Assembly (NCBI GenBank): GCA_026874595.1
Contig: CM049316.1
Location: 61,699,676-61,763,675 of the forward strand
Length of the DNA: 64,000 bases
Source: Sipunculus nudus
Lineage: Eukaryota > Annelida > Sipuncula > Golfingiida > Sipunculidae
Reading direction: 5' to 3'
Position numbers and translations under genes: made by a program. This document shows positions 23,061 through 33,989 of this stretch, one piece after another. The stretch's first letter is position 1. Every line of letters starts with the position of its first letter. Under the pieces are notes generated by a model. That model worked only from the letters and a program-made list of their open reading frames with translations, was not told where the DNA came from and did not search any database.

Positions 23061-24799
23061 TTATATACTGATTTTTTAGCAAAAGTTTTGGTTCCAACGG
23101 AGTCCAAGCATCTGTAACAATAATAATATATGGGGTTTAACTGGTGTCTTCACGTTACAAAAGGCATATATATATTTTAGGGTTTGTACGGATCCGTACA
23201 ACCTTGGATAGTATAGACTCTCCCCGCCAGAGGCTGCAGCGCTTGATCAGTGTTTACTATATGTCAGCGTTGCAAGACTGCAGCAACGCTGAGACGTGAT
23301 CTCGATAATTGCATTCCGGTTATAACGCACAAAAACTGAGCACTCACATGGTCGGGCAATCCCGCTGCGCAAAAGTTCGTGGTAGCATTATATTATGTGG
23401 TACATTTAATGGCTGCATATATTTTTAAATATCACGCACTCCTTTCTGTTTGAAAGCTGAGCCAATGTTTTCCAGTGAGACAGTCACTGCGTTCAGGCAG
23501 TATGTTAAACCCGGATCCCACTCCGGATCCCAGAACCCAAGAAAAATTTGTAATTCTTAAACTCTCATGGTAATTTGTCCAGATATTTTAGCATAATCGT
23601 ATCTAAAGACATATTTTATATTATGTTTGGTTAAAACATAAAAAATAGTCTGTTTTGCAACTAAATTTGATAAAAAAAAAAAAACGGACCCTGGGACACG
23701 GACCTCACGGATTACACGGACCCCGTTTTCTCGTTGTTTTACCATTTCTTTAGTACATACATGTATTTGACATCACGTTTAGCCATGACACATTTGTGAT
23801 TTATTATTGTGTTTGTATCTGTATTCTTACATTTCTGTCTCAGTTTTTATTCATAATTTTATATTTGCTATTTATTTCATTTGTGTAGCGTTTTAAAAAG
23901 TATTATAATTTAAAACATTTACAAAATCATTATTTTGGAACCTGTAGTTGCTTGAAATGCAAGTAATCAACAATTCCTTTCGGTATTTATATTATTGCCA
24001 ACTTTAAAATTGCATGGTTGTTATGAACGGAGCACGAAACCTGTTGTTATGTGGAAGTGCTCTGATATATCAGTCTCAGGTCCGCTCAACTGTTAGTGCA
24101 CTTCAAATTAAATCTCCCCCACTGTGTCCGCACTATTATATTTTCATTTAAAATAAATATTATATTTAGTGTGTGACATGAGTGCTTTTTTTGTCCTATT
24201 TTAGTCATAAATAAAAATATTAGCGGTGGTTACTGGGGTCCGTCAAAATTTAACAGTCGGCAAATTCAAGTAAATGAGGTCCGTCTTCATCGAAATATTT
24301 TTGTAATTATAAATCTTTCAGTGAATCGGTCATTTAACATTTAGGGACTTTGCTCTGTCCTTACATCATCAATAGTGGTGTTTTATCGGTATAAATAATG
24401 GCAAATAAGGAAATATGTTTATGGGGTCCGGGGACCGTGGGGTTCGGGTTTTACACTACCCTGCATTCACTACCGCTCGGAAAATTTTCATTCTTTGAAA
24501 GATCCCCCTTTTGAGCATTTTCCTCACACGAGATCTCCTTGTGCACAATAGACCTTTTCGCTGCGCGGAGGTTGCCTTTTGAGAAGGGATCACCAATGGG
24601 GATTATTTCGGGCCGGTCCCCGCAAATTTCAGAAAAGCCCAGATAGGGCCCCCGGAGAAAAATTCTGTCCCGCCATCAAACACTCTGTGGCCATTGTGTT
24701 ACCAGGCCCGAAGACACAAAGAAAAGAGGCGCCCGCGGGGGAGCAAATATTAAAATTATTTATTATGCACGTAATACACAAATATTGCAAATAAAAGTG

Positions 24800-24925
24800 G
24801 GTGGAATCTCTTCGGACAAACCCTGAGCATATTTATGTCAGAAATCATGGCAAACTGCACGGTAGTATCAGAGGAGATACGGAAAATCACAAAAATCGCC
24901 TTACGCTATTAATATATAGATGTTA
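24800..24925 (+). repeat. 3' fragment of the 22010-22335 repeat
   Basis: It shares CTTCGGACAAACCC, TATGTCAGAAATCATGGCAAAC, GTATCAGAGGAGATA, ATCGCCTTACGCTATTAATA and TATAGAT with the other copy. The constant 3' end with missing 5' part suggests retroposition. Confidence 0.6.
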
Positions 24926-24934
24926 CTGATTTCT

Positions 24935-25165
24935 TGAGTGAAACATATGCTTTGTCATTTAAAACCTAGTGTGCTTCAAAATGGCTTAATTTTTTGAATG
25001 CATATTATAATTTGCCTTGAAACAATTCTGAACCAGTATATTTGAATGGACTTTGTACATTATACAATCTTCACTACATTTTTTAACTACGCCTATAAAC
25101 CCTATATATAAACAGCGGAGTCGTACTCTTGCGAGTCCGAGGATGCGCAGTGTGGACAGTTGCGT
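24935..25165 (+). repeat. Partial copy of the 9200-9690 repeat family
   Basis: It shares TGCCTTGAAACAATTCTGAACCAG, GAATGGACTTTGTACAT, AACAGCGGAGTCGTACTCTTGCGAGTCCGAG and GATGCGCAGTGTGG in the same order. Confidence 0.6.
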
Positions 25166-25544
25166 TTCCCTAAAAAACTAACTTGGCTCTCAACCCCAGC
25201 CCCCACTCCAACCTATACTATAAAACGAGCCCTTCATCTGCAACTGATAACATTATTTATTAATAAAATACCTACTTTTATGTGTATATACAATTATGTA
25301 TGTATATATGTTCTGGTATTCAGCTATATAATCTGACTTGGTACGATTTTATCAAGATTTATTATATACTAAGTGTCTATATAAGAGATATTTGGATTTC
25401 AAGTTATGACCAAAATATCAAAAATAATACTTATAAAGTAATTGTGAGATAACTGGGTTAACAAAGCTATCTGCAGATGCTAATATCAGTAACAGATTAG
25501 GCGATCTCGGTGGAAATATTAGGGCAGCTGAAATCACTATCAAT

Positions 25545-25700
25545 AATCGACAGGGGCGGATCTAGGATTAAGAAAAAGGAAGGGTCCAACTCAGGAGGAC
25601 TAATGACACAACCTGAAAAAGATCTCCAGATACGGGGGGGGGGGGGGGGGGGGGGCAAAAATTGGTCTGAACCCCTTAAACTCGGTGTCCATACCCAACT
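25545..25700 (+). repeat. Poly-G repeat beginning CAGGGGCGGATCTAGGATT
   Basis: It shares GGATC..GGATT, GGTCCAAC, GGAGG.CTAATGACA and the G-run followed by CAAAATTGGTCTGAA with the reverse copy at 56670-56855. The CAGGGGCGGATC start resembles a hAT-type terminus, but no right end or target duplication was found. Confidence 0.55.
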
Positions 25701-25920
25701 TATGTGTATGTAGAGGCAATGTTTTTCCGTGAATAAGATGAATCTGTATTTTTTTGCGCATTCAATAGAGACCAATAAACTGCCCCGGACTTGTTTTCCA
25801 TGGACCGAGCTGACAGGAGCTGATTTCGCTACAGGTGTTTCTGACAGATGGCACTGCGGTTGAAATCTCTCGAAATAATTTCACATTTTTCACGGTTTGT
25901 GGGAAATTATGAAATTTAAT

Positions 25921-26170
25921 GGGCCCTGGACAGCCGAGTGGTAATTAATTCGCTGGCGATCCCGGTTCGATTATTTCGGGTGAGTGTGGGTTGTAGTGGC
26001 CCGTCTAATGTCAGTGGTTTTCTCCGGCTTTTCTGACTTTCCTCGGCCTCAAGATAGACATTTATGCGCTCCACCATCTGTGCTACGGAGAGTGCCTAGC
26101 CTTAGTTACTATAATTATTTGTACAACGCATGTAAACTAAAAAAGTTTAAAGTTATTTAAAAAAAATTAC
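25921..26170 (+). mobile_element. tRNA-derived SINE-like element
   Basis: The A box CAGCCGAGTGG (25931-25941) and B box GGTTCGATTAT (25964-25974) are spaced as in a tRNA. A ~150-bp unrelated body follows (TTTTCTCCGG, CCTCGGCCTCAAGA), then an A-rich end (TTAAAAAAAATT) near 26168. A pol III-driven retroposon is inferred; only one copy is in the window. Confidence 0.6.
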
Positions 26171-27156
26171 CATGGGTCCCTAGGACACATTTGGCATCGT
26201 TACTGACAGTTCAAGAACGATTCATTTCCGAGGCGTGACACACGACGTGACATTCACACAGAATAAAAAGAACAAATATTGATATTATATTAATTACTAT
26301 TACACATTAAATTAATACAAAGGTTATATTTTCGGGGAGACAAAGCCCCCTGGCCAGCAATTGTAGGGAAATACAGAAAAAAAGCTCCCAACAAAATGGA
26401 GGACTCTTCAAATTGACAATACACTATGAAAAAATCCCTATCTCCTGCCCAAAAATCTGTCCCCTTCGTCTGCTTCCACCCTCATTTACCTATATATAAA
26501 GTTAGCTTACATACGTGTAGTCAAATGAGCAATTCTGCAGACAGTGTACGTGTGGTGTCCTACTTAACTAATTCTTACTTGAGCCGATATATCTTCTCTG
26601 CTGTTGGCATTTTAATTTATGAAAAAAATTACAATTCACAATGGAATAAATTATACTTAAAATTTTGCTTCTGTGTACAACTTTGCTCCTGGGTGGCAAT
26701 AGGGTGGCAAGATTCAGGAAAAAAATATTTATTAGCTGAAGGCCAGCTAAATAAGCAACTGATTCATAACTGGTTCCCTTGGTCAGACCAGAACACAAAT
26801 CGACCACAAGGTAATAATAAAGTACCAAATCCTCCAAAGACAAAGAAAATGCGTCCCAAGTTTTTCCTGTAGATGGCAGTGCATGCTCCTTGTTCACCCA
26901 ATCAGGACATACTAAACTGCCATTTTTTTTTCAAGAAAAAACTTACATCATAAAGTGTATTTCATGTCTTATATTCCTCTAGGGGAGTATGGGAGTTAAA
27001 TTTTGCAAAAGGATTAACATAAAAAAATCCTTGCTTGTTCATTCTGCTCAATACGAAAACCGGGACAACACGGACATATATGCTTTAAAGGTTATTTAAG
27101 TTGGCAGAGTTACGTATATTCATATACAACAAATTAAACAAATCGCATTCTCTTAC

Positions 27157-27295
27157 CTGAACGATTGACAATGATTTAAGATGTGCTGAACAGACGTATA
27201 ACCGAACCACCTGACATTTACCGATACTTGTAAAGGCATCCAAGAAAAGTTGGCATTTAATGCTCATGGTAACACCATTGTGGTCCCTGTCGTTG
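27157..27295 (-). CDS. Candidate internal coding exon, LRR-like
   Basis: These 139 bases are bounded by a polypyrimidine acceptor (CTCCTTATTCGGTTGTTTAG) and a GTAAGA donor, and are open in the frame reading NDRDHNGVTMSIKC...AHLKSLSIVQ. The segment LFLDAF...VVRLYVCSAHLKSL has leucine spacing that recalls leucine-rich-repeat proteins, but one exon is too little for assignment. No partner exon was found on either side. It could be a pseudogene remnant. Confidence 0.35.
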
Positions 27296-27779
27296 CTAAA
27301 CAACCGAATAAGGAGAGACAGATAATGGTCGTTTGCACCAAGCCAAGAAAGGCAAACAATATGCCCCTAACACTAAGAAAAATTGAAACCGGAATTACTG
27401 ATAACAACATAGATTAAAATTTTACATCTTCCTTCAGCACAATACCGATATACTTATATATACATTGTATTATATACATTATAATTAGTTAAGGTACTCT
27501 TTGCAGGCCAAGATACGCCAAATAGTCTAACCAATGGTGTATAGTTATATACAAACTCAGTGCTATAAAAATGTCTACCTTATATATATTGATACCCTAA
27601 TGGTTGCTGTAATATGTAAGAAACACTTACTTTTGCCTTTAACACAAAACAGAAAAGGTAGACAAGGCTAAGTTAGGATTTTCACAAAAGTACCACTTAA
27701 ATGTCTCGTTATTGAAGCAATACTTTTTTAAATATTTATTTTGGTGGAGGCAACCATCTCCATTCTTAATGCTTTCTTA

Positions 27780-28115
27780 TCTTGTACATCTGCAGAATTA
27801 CATTCCGATTTCGGACTACGTGACAGGACAGTATCACACGCTTCCTCTCATTTTACATTCTGGCGTCAACCAGGCCCGGTGACTACTGCACCTGCGGGCT
27901 TTGGGTGCGTAATCGTCCCCATTGTTGGGTCATACCACCGAGGAACCCCCGACAGGCGCACTCGTTTGTGAGTGTATTACGGCCGTTGGGCACAACCTTC
28001 CCATTAAGCCTGCAGAGGGCTCACCCTGGGTGGGGCCGACCGTGAAAAAATCTCACCTACACGATCTCCCGGCCTTGTGCCCTGTGCTCTAACCTGAGCC
28101 ACAGAAGGCGGTTTA
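27780..28115 (-). mobile_element. Possible tRNA-related SINE (reverse)
   Basis: On the - strand the sequence starts CTGTGGCTCAGGTTAGAGCA, resembling a tRNA A box. The expected B-box position reads GATCGTGTAGGTGAGA, a poor match. The 300-bp body is GC-richer than its surroundings. A degraded SINE is more likely than a gene. Confidence 0.4.
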
Positions 28116-28407
28116 ACTGAAGCCATACTTCACATAGGGACTTCACATAGACGTAGATGACATGTTCTCGGGAGTTTTGTATGTCACAGTTACTGTTTCA
28201 TACATATTCTGGTGTTATATAATTCATGAAATGAATTCGATTTACAGATGTTTCTATTTGTTCTTTTGTTAAGTTTTTATAACATTTACATATCTGTAAA
28301 ATAGATTCATACAATCCATAACTTGGATTTATGAAAGGTTAACAAAAATTAAAATATTTTAAATTTTAACTAAAAATAAGCTTTAAACAAAATAAAGTCA
28401 TCATCAT

Positions 28408-31400
28408 TTATCTTGTATTGACAGCAGGGGATTCTCTTGAAAACTGACGCCAAATCAAGAATACAGGTTTGAGAACTACTGTTCGGAAGTCTTTGAGAAA
28501 TACCAAGCGAGCAATGAAATTCAATGCTCCAGCAATGCAACGTAGATTAAGCAAAACATAATATGCTTGATTATCATGAACCATTGCATTTACGACGAAG
28601 AAAATATATGCTTCTAAGACTGATACAGGGATCTGGACTAACAGAAAGATGATCACCGTCGTAATTATTCCAAATGTAATCCGCCATTGAGGGAGAGGTG
28701 GGAGATTTTGAAATGATTCCGTTCGTTCTCTGTTTTTAATGAAAAGCTCAACGACCATCCAGGCAGAAAGAGAAATGACCATCAGGACAGGGGCCATAAC
28801 AGATGTGATGTAGTAAATAATTCTTGTTGTCCGGGTAAAGAGATCCCTGCTTCTTCCTTTCGAGAGATCATTATTAAAAAAGTTCGGCGAACCAGTAAGA
28901 GCACACACTGCCGCGCTGACCATTGCTGATATTCCTACACCCTGAAAGCAAAAAATATAAATATAAATACCGGTAATTTAATAAATTAATAAAAATAAAT
29001 TAATAAGTTAATGAATAAATTAATAATAAATTTATAATTTAATTAATTAATGGATGAATAAAAGTTAAATATATTAATAGCAATTAAACAATAGATGAAT
29101 AAATAAGCTAATTAATAAACCACAAAAATAATAAATCAATGAACGAAACGATAAATTAATATTTAGAAAAATAAATATATAAATAAATAAATAAATGAAT
29201 AAATTACATAAATAATAAATATATATATGAATTGATGAATAAATAACTAATTAAATTAAAATAAAATGAATAAAATAAAATATATACAAAGGTATCTACC
29301 ACCTGAAACAGTTCACTCTGTTCCATCTGACGGTCTGACTTTTGGAGATAATTTTCATCAAAGTTTATATTTTTCAACAATTTCCATGGAAATTTCAAAT
29401 TGAAGCGACAGCATTATATATAGCAATTAAGAATTTTTAAATAAATCCCAAGTTTATGTTTCACGTTTCTTTATCTAACAGTTCACGTGTCCTCCATTAG
29501 TACCGATCTTTCTTTTAGCTGCTTATAAATCTTTAGGTGCTAATATGACATCATTCAATCAGCAGCTTTAAACTGAGGCTGTTTTTGGATGTGACTAATG
29601 AACTTTATTGCCATAATTTGGGTCGATAAGTTGTAAAATATAGACTGATACCTGATATTTTTTATAATAATTATATTTCTTAAATTAAAATTTAAGGTAG
29701 GTATTCATTCACCTTGTTGAAAATTCGATTAATTAATCTGCTACCTTATATTACCATTCTCCCCTTGGAATTTAAATAATAATAGTTTTTACAGCCAAAA
29801 ATAAATAAATTAATAAATAAATTAATAAATAAATAAAACAGGTGAACTTAAAGAAATCAGAACTGACTATAACATTATGTTGCCGTCGATAACCGTTGTT
29901 GGTTATCTATATGAGATGCTTCATAAGGTCAAGAAGAAATCCGTGTACTAAACATACAACAAACTGAAACTTACCATAACTGTTCTTCTTTTGTTACACC
30001 AATCCTTGACCTTTAGCGGGAATGCTACAGCCACAAGTCTGGTGAAGACTAATTGCACGTTGACCGATCCGGACAATGCCGTAGCAAAGAAGTTTACAAA
30101 ATCGCCGATGACACAGAAATACTCAGGGGGCCCACATTTGTCCGCTTTGATTAGAAGAATTACATAGGACAGAGATATGACGTCAGAGACCGAGACCATG
30201 ACGAAGAGCAGAGCTGTCTTCCTCTTCTTAACTGCCTCACGCAGACTCCCAGCGATGCATACCAGTTCCAAGGAAATACTTATACCTACAACGAAATGCA
30301 TTATAATCATTACGGAACAAAAATGTAAATATACTGATGTCCTCTTTTGTGTTCATGATCAAATATTACGCTTCATCAGTAACCAAGTAATTTGGGGAAC
30401 ATTATATGCCGGGTGTGTTTACTTTAAATAGACTTTAAGTGAAATTTTAGTATCATATTTTATTCAAACGAATTGTCCATTGTTAATCCTGATAATTTAT
30501 ATTTAAAAAAAAAATCCAGAAGTAACAGCCTAGTATGGCAAGAATTTTACAACAAAAAGCTCCAATTCATGTTTCACAACTTTTTGGTCTGTTCACATTG
30601 ATCTGTCAGATCAGATGTGTCCCTGCATGAGTAGCCATATTTTTTTAGCTAGTTATATTTTTTATAGTGTTTACACGACATCATCCAATCAGCAGCTGTC
30701 AATTGAGGCAGATTTTGCATGTGACCTATGACCTCGACTGCAGTAAGTGGGGCTGAAATGTTGTAAATGTAATTTTTAAGAATTATGATTCTTGAATAAG
30801 GTATGAGATAAGTATTTATTTATCTTGTTGAAAATTAGACCCTTTAATCCTCTACTCTACATTGTAACCCCCACCCCCTTGAAATGTAACTAATAAAAAT
30901 TTCATAGCATAAAATAAGATGGAAATGAAGGGATGAAATGGGCCTTACCTGCCATAATTATGGGGACACCGGCAGCCTTGGCTCTTTTCATTTCTAACTG
31001 TATGAGATCAGATAACACCTTTGCAGTATGTCCACATTCGTTCGGGGATTTGGCAGTTTTCAGTTGCCAGGTATTGTCAATGTCCGAATAGCCACAATAT
31101 CTTCTGGCTTGTTGTCTCAGTTCCTTTGCCTCAAATCTTTCCTTCGGTTTCCTATTCTGCAGCCAACATACTTTGTTTACCGATGTTCCATCGTGTTTCT
31201 CCACACTGGCACAGATCACCCAACCCGTCGGATCTTCATCAGTAAAACAGGTTTTGTTATCCTTCAACAGTATAGCTGAATCAAGATTTTGGTCTTGTAT
31301 ATCCACGTGCTGAGATTTAAAACAAAACATCCTATTAACCCATGTACTAAACAGCACCAAGCATGAAATAGTCTTTGCGATATTTTCTGAGAGACCAGCC

Positions 31401-31621
31401 GCACTCATATTCATAGTTATGCATCTTGGCTCAGTAAGTCTACTCACAATGAATTCCCTGAACTTCATTACAGCCACAGTTGTATTAACCGTCGTCTGAC
31501 CATGAGGGCTGGGTGATCCGGTCTCTCCGTCTTCCGAGTGATTTGGAACTTTTGTGGCCGAACGTGACGCTGTTGAGAGAGCACGTTCATTAATGCTGTC
31601 TTCGTTTACCATTTGAAACGT
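28408..31621 (-). CDS. Orphan class-A-like G-protein-coupled receptor, three exons, 502 residues
   Basis: Exons on the - strand are 31621-30949 (ATG at 31612), 30285-29975 and 28941-28408 (stop). Donors GTAAGG and GTAAGT and acceptors TTGTAG and TTTCAG join in phase. Helices: TM1 about 216-236 (VPIIMAG split by intron 1), TM2 246-266 with SVSD256, TM3 from C279 to TRLVAVAFPL, TM4 326-342, TM5 366-390, TM6 413-440 with IP430, TM7 451-474. The ionic-lock motif is T303-R-L instead of (D/E)RY. NPxxY is replaced by N466-F-I-A-R, and the TM6 Trp is Gln428. The second outer loop lacks the Cys that would pair with C279. The 215-residue N-terminal region has eight cysteines in its final 160 residues and glycosylation sequons NTT43, NMS68 and NKT119; I do not recognise its fold. 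An acceptor sits just before the ATG, so an upstream exon is likely. Peptide-receptor-like topology is inferred; the ligand is unknown. Confidence 0.85.
29400..29800 (+). mobile_element. MITE-like dispersed repeat in receptor intron 2
   Basis: This is a diverged copy of the same family as 30480-30943, in the same orientation. It shares GCAATTAAGAATTTT, ACATCATTCAATCAGCAGCT, CTGAGGCTGTTTTTGGATGTGAC and CACCTTGTTGAAAATT. Terminal repeats are not clear, so the ends are approximate. Confidence 0.6.
30480..30943 (+). mobile_element. MITE-like dispersed repeat in receptor intron 1
   Basis: This copy belongs to the family best seen at 42455-43025 (reverse orientation). Shared landmarks, in order, are TGTGTCCCTGC, CAATTGAGGC, GCATGTGACC(A/T)ATGACCT, TATTTATTTA, CTTTAATC and the terminal block ATGAAGGGATGAAATGG. 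The terminal block ends about five bases from the intron 1 donor (GT at 30948-30947, - strand). The left boundary is approximate. Confidence 0.7.
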
Positions 31622-31629
31622 CTGAAATG

Positions 31630-32916
31630 ATAAATTATGCCAATATTCATTTAATAAAATAATTACATAATTTATGTATATCTTTGGCTCATCTAATTGT
31701 TTCTGCTGTCATAATTCACTGCGGCGAAATTCCGCACTTTCTTGTTTTGATTGCGCCAACTAATTATTCACAAACTTTTACACATTGAAGCCATCTTATC
31801 ATAATACTAGCTACAGTTATTATATTTCATCTCTTGACGTGACATCGAACTTCAAAATGCTTTCGCCGGTAGCGGAGGTATTATGGTTTCCCATTAATTC
31901 TGATCAGTTGAATGATTATAGTTGGCCGATCCTTATAATAACTTAAAATAAAAATCATTGAACATAGTTTGATGAAAACAGGGGGTTATATGGGTTTAGA
32001 ATGATATTCAAGAAACATTTAGTTAAAACTTGATAACAATCGTGTTTTATTTTCGTTCAAAGACTTCTATGCCGTTTCATTGGTTTTTGGGACCGAGTTT
32101 CTAACCAGGAAAAAGGATACTGTGTAAATACATGAAAGTACTATAGGAAGCTTTCGAACGGGGTTTGTAGGTTGTGGGTTCCTTGTTTGAAAAGCAAACA
32201 AAAAATATTAACATGAACTGAACAACCATTCAGGATACATACCCAGTACAAAAAATGTCGATCTGAAGACTCAAGTTTGAAAGTGTAGGAGAAGAGTAAC
32301 AGTCTAATTCATATAGCACAAGGGCGCCCCCTAGTAGCAGATGTAATGCAAGCAGCCATGTTTGATCAGACAACAGGCTGTTTCTGAGTATTCAGGATGT
32401 TTCAGACCCACAAGTGTGAAAGTTATAACATTTTAGCTAACTTTGATGAAAACTGTGGGTTATATGGGTTAAGGAAAATATTCGAGAAACAGTTAGTTAA
32501 AACTGGATCACAATCATGTCTTATATTTGTTCAAAGACTTTTAACACGTTTCTTTGGTATTAGGGACAGAGTTTGTCTAAATGCATTTTTTATGCTGACA
32601 TCATCCAGTTAAAAGGTGAGAAGCTGTCAATTTATAAGTAACTTTTTTGTTTGGATATTGGAGTGTAGGATGCATGCCGATACCACTATAAGCAATGCCT
32701 GTTCAGCTTGTATGGTAAATATACCGTTACTTCCATGTGTGGCGACTTCAAACGTACTCCATTTGAGCGGTACCGTGATTTTCTTATTAGCGAAGGTCAA
32801 GGTAACATTACCGTAAGGATTCGGGATAACCATAAACAAAGTGTTCAGAGCCGTACATATGACATTATATCATGACATTGTATGATTAAACAGCAATGTA
32901 ACGCCATGTATATAGG
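31630..32916. other. 5' flank of the receptor gene
   Basis: An acceptor at 31623-31622 (-) implies an upstream exon somewhere here or beyond. The - strand segment 32839-32700 (NPYGNVTLTFANKKI...THGSNG) is open and protein-like, but its donor is poor. TTTGATGAAAAC...GGGTTATATGGGTT occurs at both about 31968 and 32437, showing an old partial duplication. Confidence 0.4.
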
Positions 32917-33610
32917 TCTTTTTATGTTGTAAGACACCCCGATCGAGGTCTGTAGGTTCAATATATATGCCTTTATATGTTGTAAGACACACCGAGGTCT
33001 GTAGGTTCAATGTATATATGTCTTTATATGTTGTAAGAAACCCAGAGGTCTGTAGGTTTAATGTATATATGTCTGTATATGTTGTAAGGTAACCCGAGGT
33101 CTGAAGGTTCAATGTATATATGTCTTTATATGTTTTTAGACATCCCGAGGTATGTAGGTTTAATGTATATACGTTTTTATATGTTGTAAGACATCCCGAG
33201 GTCTGTAAGTTTAATGTATATATGTCTTTATATGTTGTAAGATATCCCGAGATCTGAAGGTTCAATGTATATATGTCTTTATATGTTGTTAGACATCCCG
33301 AGGTCCCGAGGTATGTAGGTTAAATGTAAATGTCTTTATATGTTGTAAGACATCCCGAGGTATGTAGGTTCAATGTATATATGTCTTTATATGTTGTAAG
33401 ACATCCCGAGGTCTGTAGGTTCAATGTATATATGTCTTTATATGTTGTAAGACCCCCCCCCCCCGAAGTCTGTATACTTAATGTTTATAGAAATGTATAT
33501 GTTGTAAGACACTCCGAGGTCTCTGGGTTCAATATATAGATCTTTATAAGCTGTAAGACACCTCGAGGTCTGTAGGTTTAATGTATATAGGTGTTTATAT
33601 GTTGTAAAAA
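32917..33610. repeat. 51-bp minisatellite, about 13 copies
   Basis: The consensus unit begins CCCGAGGTCTGTAGGTTCAA and continues TGTATATATGTCTTTATATG, TTGTAAGACAT. The period is 51, a multiple of three, so one reverse frame stays open for 131 residues as a 17-residue repeat (TSGCLTTYKDIYTLNLQ). Some units lose or gain bases (a C-run at about 33453-33464), which breaks the frame. No start, splice or composition evidence supports translation. Confidence 0.9.
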
Positions 33611-33989
33611 TCCCGTTTATGACGCCAAAATGATGAAATCGAACCAAGCTAAGTGATTATATGAAATAAATATCAAACAGGATGCCAGATACCTAACTAT
33701 TACGTGTGCAATCGCACTTAAATATAAATATAAGTATATTATTTTCATAATTAGTAGTAAAAGGATTTCTATTACACAATTTTATTATTAAACTAGACTT
33801 CTCAATATTCTAATTTATGTTATGATAAGGGGAAATGTCACATTGCAATAAAAATCATATTTCTTTTTCTTTTTTATAACGTTTTCTCTTTTCTTGGTTT
33901 ATGGTTCATTTTGAATTCTGATGAATGTGATACTTCTGGAACATTTCATTAGTACACGTTCGTTATTCAGCTAGACAACAAACTCTCGC

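Noticed and set aside
26426..26872. 148-codon + frame and an overlapping 109-codon - frame
   Set aside because: Composition is low in protein-like patterning, both strands are open by chance, no domain is recognised, and splice signals are weak (GTACTT).
32700..32839. Protein-like - strand segment NPYGNVTLTF... as an upstream receptor exon
   Set aside because: The donor-like GTATAT is poor, the acceptor is unclear, and there is no way to join it to the exon at 31621 from sequence alone.
32870..33265. 131-codon frame of 17-residue repeats as a possible repeat protein
   Set aside because: The open frame follows from a 51-bp period; no start context, signal peptide or splice support.
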